Shown: positions 17,401-26,446, counted from the first letter of the stretch. The stretch is 38,112 nucleotides of DNA from Myxococcaceae bacterium (GCA_004173515.1 SECN01000036.1:1-38112); one strand, 5' to 3'. The notes: generated by a model not told the origin, from the letters alone. Numbers and translations are program-made.

Positions 17401-19756
17401 GCCTTGGGATAAGCGGTGGCGGGACGCGAAGGCGGAGCTGGAGGCCGTGCGCTGCCAGTCCTACGACAAGATGCGCGCCCTCAGCGACTGCCATCCCTAC
17501 GGAATGCCCGAGGATGAAGTGCCCCTGGCCTTCGGGGCCACCCTCACCGGTCCCATCGAGCGCTACTTCGGAAGCTCCTCGTACCTGCACCTCAACGCCA
17601 CCTCCGCCGTGAACGCCGCAGTCAACGACAAGGGCGCCGCGGAGAGTTCCTGGGTGTCCCTGCGCAACGGAGAGGTGCAGGAGGCCTACCAGGACACCGC
17701 GAAGCAGCAGCGCATGCTGGAGTTGAAGCGACAGTACGGCACGCCCATCGTCCAGATGTGCGGCCTGACGAATGTCACTGCGGCGGATGTGCTGGACCTC
17801 TTCGATCCGTCGAAGACGGCCAACCCCTTGCGCCCCTCCGCGTGTTTCCTCAAACCGGAGTGCCAGACGCCCCCCGCGCAGGTGTACGCCGCTGTGCGGA
17901 CCGAACATGCCCGCTTCACGCTGTGCACCTGGAAGCACCTGGTGCCTGCTACTTCCGTCTATGCGGACACGGCAGTGCGTGCGCTGGTGGACCACTACAA
18001 CACCGTCACCGTGACACCCGGTTCGAACAACGTGTCATGGGGTGCCACGACGCTGCCGGTGTCCGCGTTGTATGGCCAGCCGCTGCCCACGAATGAGATT
18101 GCCTCCGGCGAGTTCGCCACGGCGCAAGCGGCCTGCGTCCAGGAGTTGGGAACCACCGGCAGCCAGCTTCCGACGCCCTCCAGCCTGGGTGTGAAGCAGG
18201 AGAGCAGCTGCTACCGGGGAGACATGGGCACCGCGATGCTGACCATCGTCGGGGCGAACCAGAGCCTTCAGGTGGCGCAGGCCCAATGGGCGGATGCCCA
18301 GGAGCGGCTGCGCATCGCCGAGGACCGCTGCCTCCTGCTGGAGACGGACGTCCAGAAGCAGGTGGCCCTCAACGCCAGCTATGAGGCGGAGATGAGCGGC
18401 CTGCTGGCGGAGAAGGTTCGCGTCGACAGGAAGGTGAACAACCTGAGCGACGTCAACAACAAGGGTGAGGCGATCATCGGGGCCTTCGCGCAAGCCAACG
18501 CGGTGGGCATCGCCTGGGGCGCCGTGAAGCTGTTCGGCGCCGCGGCGGAGAACCGCTACAAGGACGAGTCGATCATCCTGAACGCGCGCATCCAGCAACT
18601 CGACCTGCAGCACCGCGCCCAGATTGAAGCCCTGTCCCTGCAGACGGCGGTGAGCCAGTGCTACGCGGAGGCCCGCATGTACATGGTGGGCATCAGCACG
18701 GCGGCGATGCAGATTGACCGGGTGGGGACGGATGTGGACACCGCCCTGCTCCAGTTGGAGAACATGGAAGGTCGCGTGCGCCAGCTCCTGATGGAAGGCC
18801 AGCAGGTGGTGGCACAGGAAGAAGCACGCCAGGTGCCCCTCTTCTCGCACGACTTCTGGCTTCATGAGCGGCTGACCCGGGCCCGGGAGTCCTTCGCCAC
18901 CGCGAAGCGGCTGTCCTATCTGTTCGCCAGGGCGCTGGAATACGAGAAGCAGCAGAGCCTGCCGGCCACGAACGCAGTACTGGCCGCGAAGGGACCTCTC
19001 CAGTTGCAGAGCGCGCTGAATGCCAACGCCTACACGGCCCTCGACAAGACGGTCCATGGACGCGACGTGGAGGGTCATTCCTTCGTCGTGCAGCTGCGCG
19101 GCAACGTGCTGAAGTTGGAGGACATCGTCGCGGCTGCGCCTGGGGAGCGCACCCTGACGAAGAAGGAACGTTTCACGCGCCGACTGCTGTCACCGGAGAG
19201 TGCCGTCTACGACGACAACGGACGCTACCTGGGCCAGGGCCTGCGCTTCTATCTGCAAGACAGCCTGGGGCCCAACTCCATCCGCTGTGGAGAGAAGGTC
19301 TGGACGGTGCATGCACACCTCTCCGGCGACGACCGACTGGTCACGTGGCTGGGGAGCCATGGTCTGGCGCCGCTGGTGCTGCGCAAGCGCAACACCTTCA
19401 GCAGCCACAATTGCGATCCTGACCACAAGGGCTTCCAGACCCGCGCCCTGCGCCCCTCGCTGCGCAGTGGCGGCTACACCGGCACCGCGAAACCGGGTGA
19501 AGAGACCACCTTCACCCTGGCGAGCGTGGGCGCGGAGACTGGCCAGAACGTGTTGGCGTTCCAGCAGAATCCGACGGGCGCGCCGTCGACCGAATGGAAG
19601 GGCCGGGGCCTCTATGGGGAGTACGAAGTCATCTTCCCCTGGGTCGACCTGATGACGTCGGGCGGCGTGTCCACGGGCTTCCCGCTGGATGGCATCAACG
19701 ACGTCTACCTGCGCTTCGAGCAGGTTTCCGCCGCGACCAGTCACATCTACGAGTAG
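14420..19756 (+). CDS. Giant lipoprotein with a TcA-like C-terminal half (Tc-toxin-like)
   Basis: GTG 14420 (GGAG nine bases upstream) starts a lipoprotein signal ending LATAC (Cys 21); the frame is open back to an ATG at 14264, but that stretch would hide the signal. The product is 1778 residues. Cys-rich knots lie at ~55-115 and ~395-420 (CxxxxQCPxGxxC and CPASPCVTGSVC), with beta-rich domains up to ~480 and mixed helical domains to ~1280. From ~1284 a coiled coil runs into a hydrophobic, Gly/Ala-rich stretch (~1351-1375) and a second coiled coil to ~1475, then a conserved-looking helix set (FATAKRLSYLFARALEYE). The end (GLYGEYEVIFP, LDGINDVYLRFEQVS) matches the pattern that closes TcA subunits of Tc toxins, where it holds TcB. 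The similarity is by pattern, not search. Two hairpins separate it from the SpvB-RHS gene 149 bases downstream. Confidence 0.8.
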   Translation: MRPSSKLFAVGSLGLALATACGSPETPPQPIEEFAFIQKQALDESCYDRDTSLLQSLKTPLGRRDCTFDEQCPQGAFCNESTHQCDWTCLEDGPVGTACGSGKACDCSGQCVTEGTSNPLVLSGTLPRVDVAPSAVSFTTPTVGQPFVARRLVVGLAALNPTEAARVSSTPVRLVAGPDMEVACNVGDAPATTFSSDCLVNAWTFNAFGTGQRATVRMDVRPRQTSTARSWYVTLEAQGATPQRTRVDIERSDAAPGVGGVRPFFGSVTLTLDPSADAGTEPLVLPVRAYANGTYLMLFDESRTLSPSGKVRLSTSQSHHGEEWLPSANGTSTADAVTVDLEGTYDGTGANSSTLVGAFTVRLPRPISSAWGVKAEYRLSRLRVDTDAGVDDLPLTSCPASPCVTGSVCEPDLGVCIPGVRTWSGAPVAADGGPLNTLVSEERANWDSEAQARLTDFMAVSAANGIPLSSSQLARGILCNQATTNAPLEVNGFPSFATTDAGLPFVLPRSGDLRCQNGGMPYVSELANPWDRYPDANGLKNLDRLSDLEMLTECLEDLKRPAVNGPVLGTSDWFAQRYGARYSIQSQRATVSTASRTTPGRCFNLARFYGALNLSARDGNSRDQRLAGRLFQQWISTHGYVAQQLVQQRELSDFLNEPAPSEWDSASAVLDRFEKGWDLLLDGTYANLLPGNDAARTCSLLNPDYRLPPAPLASWTYATNQSVQDRGTGARWQRARSTFFFHNPDLAARCSSTTTPVSLASASYLMDEAPTGPRSLQVSCIQKTGAVEVTVQAARRATPSGTRFFTWTVSIPSGTNTVAFAVLDHGATMSLFSPTKVYVSPALSTLAYEHAVLRPPYTQAVSGPSGSRLAVWDFVADTGHLSEAVDRRTLYDIPSADLTPMSGSQPHHDQPVGLPALILEGLTAHLRLLNSELEEVERTTLATCGPVSPGTPRDQALTRFGRTMRYEVLMETLARSAYSREKSTCATVQGLAELPWDKRWRDAKAELEAVRCQSYDKMRALSDCHPYGMPEDEVPLAFGATLTGPIERYFGSSSYLHLNATSAVNAAVNDKGAAESSWVSLRNGEVQEAYQDTAKQQRMLELKRQYGTPIVQMCGLTNVTAADVLDLFDPSKTANPLRPSACFLKPECQTPPAQVYAAVRTEHARFTLCTWKHLVPATSVYADTAVRALVDHYNTVTVTPGSNNVSWGATTLPVSALYGQPLPTNEIASGEFATAQAACVQELGTTGSQLPTPSSLGVKQESSCYRGDMGTAMLTIVGANQSLQVAQAQWADAQERLRIAEDRCLLLETDVQKQVALNASYEAEMSGLLAEKVRVDRKVNNLSDVNNKGEAIIGAFAQANAVGIAWGAVKLFGAAAENRYKDESIILNARIQQLDLQHRAQIEALSLQTAVSQCYAEARMYMVGISTAAMQIDRVGTDVDTALLQLENMEGRVRQLLMEGQQVVAQEEARQVPLFSHDFWLHERLTRARESFATAKRLSYLFARALEYEKQQSLPATNAVLAAKGPLQLQSALNANAYTALDKTVHGRDVEGHSFVVQLRGNVLKLEDIVAAAPGERTLTKKERFTRRLLSPESAVYDDNGRYLGQGLRFYLQDSLGPNSIRCGEKVWTVHAHLSGDDRLVTWLGSHGLAPLVLRKRNTFSSHNCDPDHKGFQTRALRPSLRSGGYTGTAKPGEETTFTLASVGAETGQNVLAFQQNPTGAPSTEWKGRGLYGEYEVIFPWVDLMTSGGVSTGFPLDGINDVYLRFEQVSAATSHIYE

Positions 19757-19765
19757 TGCGTCGTC

Positions 19766-19838
19766 GCCCCGTGGCCGGTAAGCCACGGGGCCACTTCGTT
19801 TCTTCCAGGGCCCCGGCGGAATCAACGCCGGGGCCTGG
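19766..19838 (+). terminator. Two tandem hairpins between TcA-like and RHS genes
   Basis: First stem: perfect 10-bp arms 19766-19775 and 19782-19791, followed by CACTTCGTTTCTT. Second stem: 19805-19818 with 19826-19838, one bulged G. They probably attenuate or stop the upstream message, so the RHS gene may have its own promoter or be expressed at a lower level by readthrough. Confidence 0.6.
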
Positions 19839-19905
19839 CTTCTCCGGTTGCGTCCAGGATGACCGGACGCCCGGGAAGCCGCCCAACCACAGTGCGCCTC
19901 TTGCG

Positions 19906-22900
19906 ATGAACAAGTGGGGATACGTGTCGCTTCAAACCAGATGGATGGCGGTAGTGATTGCACTCATGGGTTCGCACGCATGGGCCGCGGGCGATCCCGC
20001 GCCGGGCTCCGTGAGTGCGCAGACCGTGAAGCTGCCAGATGGACCGGGCAGTGTGCGCGGGCTGGCGGACAGTGCCAGCGTGGATGTCTTCAGCGGGCAG
20101 GTGGGGTACAGCGTGCCGCTGGACCTGCCGGCGGGCATCGCGGGCTTCGGCCCGAAGCTGTCGCTGACCTACTCGGGGGACCTGGGCAATGGTCCACTCG
20201 GCGTGGGCTGGGCAATGCCCCAGGTGGTGCTCCGTCGCGCGACGCGGCTGGGCGTCCCTGCCTATACGAATGCGGACGAACTGGAACTCGCAGGCGTGGG
20301 CGGCGGCGGACGACTGGTCGCGCTGACCGACGGAACCTGGCGGGTGGAGGGTCAGGGCCACTCGGTGAAGGTGGCCCGTGACGGCACCGGCTACGTCGTC
20401 ACCGAGAATGGCGGCGTGCGCTACAGAATGGGCATCACCTCGGCGGGAAGACAGGCCGAGGGGTCCCGCGTCGCTGCCTGGCACGTGGAGGAAGTGCTGC
20501 ATCCGAACGGGCAGACCACGACCTTCAGCTACCTCCAACACAACGGCCAGCAGTACCTGTCGGACGTCACGTGGGGTCCCAACGCGGTCTTCCGCGTGGA
20601 GTTCGTCTATGGGACGCGTCCCGATACGACGGTGAGCTATCGCACCGGTTTCAAGGTGGAATCCGCGCGGCGGCTGGCGGAGGTGCGCGTGCATTCCTTC
20701 GGGGAGCTGCTGCGCGCATATGTCCTTGGCTACGACAACACCCTTGCGCTCAGCCGACTCAAGACCGTGACGATGCTGGGGCGCGGGCGCGAGGGAGCCA
20801 TGCCCACGCTGACACTTGACTACGCGCCCGTCCAGGCAGCGAGCACGGTGCAGTTGGAGCCAGCCTCGGGCTGGTATCTGGCCACCGCGGGCACCAGCCT
20901 GATGGACGTGGATGGCGACGGCATGACGGACCTCGTGCGCATGTCCGGTTCAGGCCACCAGTGGCGGAAGGGGACGGGAACGGGCTTCGGTCCGGCCCGG
21001 GTGCTGGGTGGCGCCACGGGCGCGGTGCTGGCCACCTCGCGCTTCCTCGACGTGGATGGAGATGCCCGGCCGGAACTGGTCCGCAACTTCTCCGAGGCGT
21101 GGCAGATCAACCGGTTGCAGGGCGAGTCCTTCGGAACCAGCGCGACGAAATGGACGGGCACCGACGGGATGCCGCTCTACAACGACATCACCTACTTCGC
21201 GGACATCAACGGCGATGGCCGAGTAGACGTGGTCCGCACGGGGAGTGACTCCCTGGCGGTGCGATGGAACCGGGCCACGGGCCTGAGCGCGCCTGCCCAG
21301 AAGCCAGCCGTCGACGGCGTGGTGTTGATGCCAGGCGCGAATACTCGCTTCCACGAGGTGAACGGCGACGGACTGGCCGACGTCGTCCAGCTCAGCAGCA
21401 ACTGGTTCAAGGTCTACCTGGGCAAGGGAGACGGGACCTTCGTCCCGGGGACGCTCCAGAGTTATCCCTGGGGTGACAACACCAACCCCGCCAATGTGAA
21501 GCTCGCGGACCTGAACCGCGACGGGCTCATGGACCTGGTGCACGTGCTCAACGGCTACGTGCACTGGTACCGGGGCAAGGCGGGCGGCACCGTGGAAGCA
21601 ACGGCCACGCGGCTGGTGCCTCCGGGAGCGGACGGCACGTCCACGGTGGTCACGTTGGCGGACCTCAACGGCAATGGCAGTGAGGATGTGGTGTGGAGTG
21701 GCCCCGATGGGATGTGGGCGCTTGACCTCGCGGGCCCGACGACCGCGGGCATGTTGATGGGAATCGATAACGGGCTGGGCAAGACAGTGGCCCTCCAATA
21801 CCAGTCCAGCGCGGCGCTGACGGTCGCGGCGGAAGGCACTGCGCAGGCATGGACGCGCCGGTTCCCCACGTCCATCCCGGTGCCGGTGCGCATGACGGTG
21901 AACCCCGGCGCCGGGGGACCCTCGCGTGTGGTCGAGTACACGGTCCGTGACGGTTTCTGGGATTCCACCGAACGCCGCTTCGGTGGCTTCCTCGTCGGCG
22001 GCGTGCGGACGGTGGGAACCAGCGCAGCGGACACACTGTACGAGGAGACCCGCTACCACGAAGGCAGTGGCAACGACCGTTCGCTGCGAGGCCTGGCACT
22101 GGAGGTGAGACGGGAAGATGGCCTGCATACACTCTTCTCCCTGGCGACCTCCGTCTACGAGTCGCGGCCCATTGATGGATTGCCGAATGTGCCGCTGCTG
22201 CGCAAACCCGCCCTGCTGGAGACGCGGACGAAACACTACGAGGGCGTAACCACTCCGCTGGAAACGCTGACGGAGTACACGTACGACGCGCGCGTTCGGC
22301 CCATCGAGGAGAAGTCATTCGGTCGACTCGATCTCACCGGCGACGAGCGAATTCTGCAGCGCAGCTATGCCAGTGACGACACGCTGCTGGTGCAGGACGT
22401 TCCCTGCGAGGAGACACTGCGGGAGGCGGACGGCACCATTGTCTCGCGCACACGCACATTCTATGGCGATGCGAACCAGGTATTCACCTGGACGGATCCC
22501 AATCTCTGCCGAGCGGGTCGGCTGGCGCGGGAAACATACGGACTCCTTGATGGCACCAGTCCACGATGGGTGTTGCAATCAGCTACGGAGGTCGACGCAT
22601 GGGACAACCCTACGCGGATCTTCGCTCAGGGCGTTTGGCGTACCCTGACATATGACGTCCAACACCTTCACGCGATCTCCGAAACTCAGCGCCCGGACGC
22701 CACGCACGCACTGACCTGGACGCTCGCTTGGGACGACGTGCTGGGACAGGCACGCAGTCTCACCGCGCCGGATGGAGTTGCGACAGAGGTGACATATGAC
22801 TCGCTTGGGCGACCTGTCGCCGCCGCTATCGGTGGAGAGGAACCCCACTTGCGGTATGCCTACGACTGGAACTCTTCGAGTCCCAAGACGTTCACCTACG

Positions 22901-25900
22901 TGTTCGACGGTCCTGTCAGTGACCTGATGGGAAGTTGGACAGCGGGTTGGATGGACGGTGGGAAGTGGCGTCAGTCCGTCGTCGTCTCAAATGGCGCGGG
23001 GGAGGCGCTATTCTCGGCACACCGTCTGAGCCTCGCACGTTGGAGCGTGGACGAATGGCAAGAGCGGGACGCACGGGGCCGCATCATCTACGCCGCAGAT
23101 GCCTTCTACTGGGATGACACTACGCTGCCATCTGCTCGACCGGCAGTCACCGTGGGCCAGACGCTGACCTACGACGCACTGGGTCGGCTCACAGGGCAGC
23201 ACCTGCCCACCGGCGCCCAGCGGTCCTTCAGTCACCGGGCGTTCCGCTCTACCCAGTCCGAGCAGGAGATGGCTCACCTCATCACGTCCTGGGATGGGCT
23301 CGGACGCACCCGGCGTACCGAACGATTGGTGGACACGGTTCTCGAATCAGTGGACGCCAATTACGACGCTGCCGATCGCATCCGCTCTTTGCGTCTCCAA
23401 GGTGATGCCGTTACCCATGGCTTCACCTATGACTCTTTGGGCCGGCTTGTATTCGCGCAAGACCCAGACATCGGCCCTCGCACGTCAAGCTACGACGACC
23501 GCAACCGCCTGACGGAACAAACCAACGGCGCGAACCAGACGCGAGTGTATGCCTATGATGACATCGGTCGCATCCTCAGAACCGAGGGCGAGGACGGCAC
23601 TTCATTCGTCTACCACTACGACACCAACGAGGATGGAACCATCACGGGACATGTCGCGGGACGTCCCTCTTGGATCGAAGAGCCAGCGGGTCAGGTGCGT
23701 CTTGCATATGACGCCTGGGGGCGCACAGTCTGGCAGCACCGAATCATCGAAGGACATGAAGCACAAGAGCGCACGACATTCAGTCCCTCCGGCTTGCTGC
23801 TGACTTCGGAGGTCGATGGCGCTGTTATTTCCATGGCCCATGATGCTGCGGGCCGGCCCATTGCAGTGGGCAATCTCTGGCAGGCACTTCAACTGGACGC
23901 GTCGGGACGTGTGCTGGAGGAGCGCTACGGCAACGGAGTGCACCAAATCTACACGCGTGATTCCCTGGGAATGCCCTCCCGCATCCAGACCCTGCGTCCA
24001 CTGGGCACACCGCTCTACGACGTCACCCTGACGCGCAACGCCTACGGTGCTCCCCGGACCATCCAAGACACGGATGGTACAGGCCTGAATCACTCCGCCA
24101 CATTCACCTATGACAAGGCCGCGCGACTCTCGGACATGGTGCTAGGTGCGGTCCCCCTACCTGGAGCCATCTTGGGTCAGGGACCGGATTCCTACCATTT
24201 CGGTTATCAGTACGATGGATTGCAGAACATGGTCCAGCGGACGGCGACGGGTCCCCAGACGATGGATGTGCTAGCGGGCACCTACCACTACGCGGAACGA
24301 GGTTTCGGACCACGCCAACTCACTCGCGTTGCCTCCGCTTCTGGTGAAACGCTGTTGGACTACGATTCCGCTGGCCGACAGGTGCGCCAGGGCAATCGGC
24401 AGATGACCTACAATGGCCTAGATCAGCTCATCCGCGTAAGCATGCCGGGCAGTGGCTCGACGCCCGATTTCGTCGAACACGCGTATGGCCATGATGGTCT
24501 TCGCGTCAAGACACAAGGGCCATCAGGCAGCACTCAGTATTGGTTTTCATCGCAACTGACTGAGCGTCCCGAGGGAACGCGAGAACGGTATGTGCGGTTG
24601 GGCGATCGCGTGCTGGCACGTCTTACATTGACTGCAGCAAGTCCAGGGACACTTGCGTCATCTCGCAACCGTACTGTGGACCAGTCCGTGGGCCAGGGAC
24701 TGCAGGTCCTGCTGCTCGGGGTGCTGAGTCTGGTATTTGCCTCGGTGGTCACGCTGCGGTCGTCCACGTACTCACGCATCATGCGTGGGGTCGCGGGCCT
24801 GCTCACGGTCGCACTGCTGGGATCCGCGTGTGGACCGGGCGTGCAGTCATCAGGCGCGAACCTCCAGCGACAGGTGCAATGGCTGACGGCGGGCACCCTC
24901 TATTTTCACGGTGGCGTGGCTGCAGGTCCTGTTCTCACCACCCGCGAGGATGGCAGCGTCCACGAGGAGCGGCGATACGAGGCGTTCGGCGCCCCCATTG
25001 ATGCGTACCGGGAGTTCGTGGGCGGTGGCAGCGCGATGGGCCTCGTGGACCACGAGGGCGAACCGCTCAACAGCCTCAACCAACCTACGGATGCGCACAC
25101 CGGGTGGAGCGATCATGGCGCGCGATGGACTGCACCGGAGACAGGCCGGTGGCTGACACCGGATCCACCGGTCAAGACGCCAGATTCGCGATTCCTCACC
25201 TCGCCGTGGGGTCTGCATCCCTACCAATACGTGAGGCAGAACCCGATCCTCTTCTGGGATCCCGACGGGCGCCAGGAGTTGCCGTTCGCCGGCCCTGGGC
25301 CTCGCATCCTGCCTCCCATGGTGCCGCCGGGCGGCGGCTCGCCCTTTGTCGATCCGATTCCCTACCGACCGGTGTTCGAGATGCCGGGCCAGCAGACACC
25401 GCTCCGACTCCCACCCGCCATCGAAACGCCTCCAATGCCCGTCCGGGCGCCTCCGCCTGGTTTCTGGGGAGAGATCGGCGGCCAGCTCTTACGCGGCGTC
25501 CGGTTCGTAGCCACTCCAGTGGCGGTTTTCGCCACCGTGATCCTGTACCCCTCCAACCTTGGGGACGGATCCCTCCCTGCACATGCACAGCCACATGCAG
25601 CGAGCCCACTCCCAGGTGGGATGCAAGCCTCATCCACACCCTTGCCAGGAAGTGGACCTACCATCGTCAGCCCCGAAAAAGGAAAGCTGAAAGGCACCCC
25701 TTATTCTCGTCATGTCTATGTGATTGAGCAGGGCACCAAAGCAGTGAACATCCGCATTTATGATGGAAACGGAGAAGCTGTGGGTGATGTAGATTTCAAG
25801 AACCATAAAGACGGAGCTGTCTCCGGTCACGGACACAAATTCCCCCCCATGCAACCCAGGGTCGGACATGGAGTTGGAGCGGAGCACATCCCCTATAAAG

Positions 25901-25965
25901 ATCTGCCTGAAGGCTGGACTGACCTACCCCCGGGAGTAACCCCTGTAACCCCACTTGGCACATGA
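19906..25965 (+). CDS. SpvB/TcdB-RHS toxin (TcB-TcC-like fusion) with export signal
   Basis: ATG 19906 precedes a signal peptide (core MAVVIALMGSHAWA, cleavage AWA-AG); no strong ribosome-binding site is visible. Product 2019 residues. Order: SpvB-type N-terminal domain (~35-290, VDVFSGQVGYSVPLDLPAG, LSLTYSG.LGNGPLGVGW); six FG-GAP/VCBS calcium loops (~333-600, DVDGDGMTDLV, DINGDGRVDVV, DLNRDGLMDLV); TcdB middle region (~620-760, NGLGKTVALQYQSS to DSTERRFGGF); RHS YD repeats (~790-1550, TYDSLGRP, TYDALGRLTG, SYDDRNRLTE); an inserted membrane hairpin (~1598-1645); RHS core end (RRYEAFGAPID, YQYVRQNPILFWDPDGR); Pro-rich linker; a hydrophobic helix (~1864-1884); variable tip (~1929-2019). In Tc toxins the TcB-TcC shell encloses the cleaved toxic tip. 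The aspartate of DPDG fits RHS self-cleavage. The middle (22300-24600) is lower in GC than both flanks. Confidence 0.92.
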   Translation: MNKWGYVSLQTRWMAVVIALMGSHAWAAGDPAPGSVSAQTVKLPDGPGSVRGLADSASVDVFSGQVGYSVPLDLPAGIAGFGPKLSLTYSGDLGNGPLGVGWAMPQVVLRRATRLGVPAYTNADELELAGVGGGGRLVALTDGTWRVEGQGHSVKVARDGTGYVVTENGGVRYRMGITSAGRQAEGSRVAAWHVEEVLHPNGQTTTFSYLQHNGQQYLSDVTWGPNAVFRVEFVYGTRPDTTVSYRTGFKVESARRLAEVRVHSFGELLRAYVLGYDNTLALSRLKTVTMLGRGREGAMPTLTLDYAPVQAASTVQLEPASGWYLATAGTSLMDVDGDGMTDLVRMSGSGHQWRKGTGTGFGPARVLGGATGAVLATSRFLDVDGDARPELVRNFSEAWQINRLQGESFGTSATKWTGTDGMPLYNDITYFADINGDGRVDVVRTGSDSLAVRWNRATGLSAPAQKPAVDGVVLMPGANTRFHEVNGDGLADVVQLSSNWFKVYLGKGDGTFVPGTLQSYPWGDNTNPANVKLADLNRDGLMDLVHVLNGYVHWYRGKAGGTVEATATRLVPPGADGTSTVVTLADLNGNGSEDVVWSGPDGMWALDLAGPTTAGMLMGIDNGLGKTVALQYQSSAALTVAAEGTAQAWTRRFPTSIPVPVRMTVNPGAGGPSRVVEYTVRDGFWDSTERRFGGFLVGGVRTVGTSAADTLYEETRYHEGSGNDRSLRGLALEVRREDGLHTLFSLATSVYESRPIDGLPNVPLLRKPALLETRTKHYEGVTTPLETLTEYTYDARVRPIEEKSFGRLDLTGDERILQRSYASDDTLLVQDVPCEETLREADGTIVSRTRTFYGDANQVFTWTDPNLCRAGRLARETYGLLDGTSPRWVLQSATEVDAWDNPTRIFAQGVWRTLTYDVQHLHAISETQRPDATHALTWTLAWDDVLGQARSLTAPDGVATEVTYDSLGRPVAAAIGGEEPHLRYAYDWNSSSPKTFTYVFDGPVSDLMGSWTAGWMDGGKWRQSVVVSNGAGEALFSAHRLSLARWSVDEWQERDARGRIIYAADAFYWDDTTLPSARPAVTVGQTLTYDALGRLTGQHLPTGAQRSFSHRAFRSTQSEQEMAHLITSWDGLGRTRRTERLVDTVLESVDANYDAADRIRSLRLQGDAVTHGFTYDSLGRLVFAQDPDIGPRTSSYDDRNRLTEQTNGANQTRVYAYDDIGRILRTEGEDGTSFVYHYDTNEDGTITGHVAGRPSWIEEPAGQVRLAYDAWGRTVWQHRIIEGHEAQERTTFSPSGLLLTSEVDGAVISMAHDAAGRPIAVGNLWQALQLDASGRVLEERYGNGVHQIYTRDSLGMPSRIQTLRPLGTPLYDVTLTRNAYGAPRTIQDTDGTGLNHSATFTYDKAARLSDMVLGAVPLPGAILGQGPDSYHFGYQYDGLQNMVQRTATGPQTMDVLAGTYHYAERGFGPRQLTRVASASGETLLDYDSAGRQVRQGNRQMTYNGLDQLIRVSMPGSGSTPDFVEHAYGHDGLRVKTQGPSGSTQYWFSSQLTERPEGTRERYVRLGDRVLARLTLTAASPGTLASSRNRTVDQSVGQGLQVLLLGVLSLVFASVVTLRSSTYSRIMRGVAGLLTVALLGSACGPGVQSSGANLQRQVQWLTAGTLYFHGGVAAGPVLTTREDGSVHEERRYEAFGAPIDAYREFVGGGSAMGLVDHEGEPLNSLNQPTDAHTGWSDHGARWTAPETGRWLTPDPPVKTPDSRFLTSPWGLHPYQYVRQNPILFWDPDGRQELPFAGPGPRILPPMVPPGGGSPFVDPIPYRPVFEMPGQQTPLRLPPAIETPPMPVRAPPPGFWGEIGGQLLRGVRFVATPVAVFATVILYPSNLGDGSLPAHAQPHAASPLPGGMQASSTPLPGSGPTIVSPEKGKLKGTPYSRHVYVIEQGTKAVNIRIYDGNGEAVGDVDFKNHKDGAVSGHGHKFPPMQPRVGHGVGAEHIPYKDLPEGWTDLPPGVTPVTPLGT
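25680..25962 (+). other. RHS C-terminal toxin tip, horizontally acquired segment
   Basis: This is the coding stretch for about 95 final residues of the RHS protein, listed separately because its base composition falls to roughly 45-48% GC, against about 70% just upstream. It carries IYDGNGEAVGDVDF, NHKDG and GHGHK, i.e. clustered Asp and His residues of a possible metal-binding nuclease-like centre. Such H/D-rich tips terminate many polymorphic toxins; the exact family was not recognised. Confidence 0.65.
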
Positions 25966-26363
25966 CAATGACCCGCCTGAGTCCAAATGATGCAGACCCG
26001 ATTGTGCGGTACGGACATCTCTACGACGATCTCCTTTACTCGATCCACCTTGACTTCTCGGACCGGACATTGCGCATCGGGTGGGCTGAAGTCGTATTCT
26101 ATGCACGCGGAGTAGAGGGAGGACCAAAGGCAGTCTACCTGCGCTTGCGATTCCTCAATGTGACGGCATTTCAGTTCACCGAAGGGGACCTAAGCTATCT
26201 GGTGGTCGACGATGGCGCTCGCCTCAGTTGGAAGGACGGGCGTGTCACCCTAGACTTGGATCCCGGACCCAACGGTATTGACGAGCCCATCCCGCACCGT
26301 GTCTCGAAATTCTTTATTACCGCCGAAGGATGCGAGTGGGAGGAGGAACCCGCTCCAGTCTGA
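25962..26363 (+). CDS. Probable immunity protein for the RHS tip
   Basis: ATG 25962 overlaps the RHS stop (ATGA), indicating translational coupling; no separate ribosome-binding site is seen. The 133-residue product is soluble, without signal or membrane segment, and acidic (many Asp/Glu, ending WEEEPAPV). Strand-rich sequence (RTLRIGWAEVVFYARG, AVYLRLRFLNVTAFQF, RVTLDLDPGPNG) suggests a small beta-sandwich. GC is about 50% in the line counted, matching the tip and unlike the neighbours. Position directly after an RHS tip, matching foreign composition and small size are the classic marks of an immunity gene that neutralises the tip in the producer; this is inference from context. No homologous family is recognised. 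A terminator candidate follows at 26447. Confidence 0.75.
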   Translation: MTMTRLSPNDADPIVRYGHLYDDLLYSIHLDFSDRTLRIGWAEVVFYARGVEGGPKAVYLRLRFLNVTAFQFTEGDLSYLVVDDGARLSWKDGRVTLDLDPGPNGIDEPIPHRVSKFFITAEGCEWEEEPAPV

Positions 26364-26446
26364 GACCTGAACGTCATAGCCTCGTCCCATTCGGATTCGG
26401 CGGCGCGACTGATGCCTCAAGTCGCGAAGACCTCTCAGCCTTTCGC

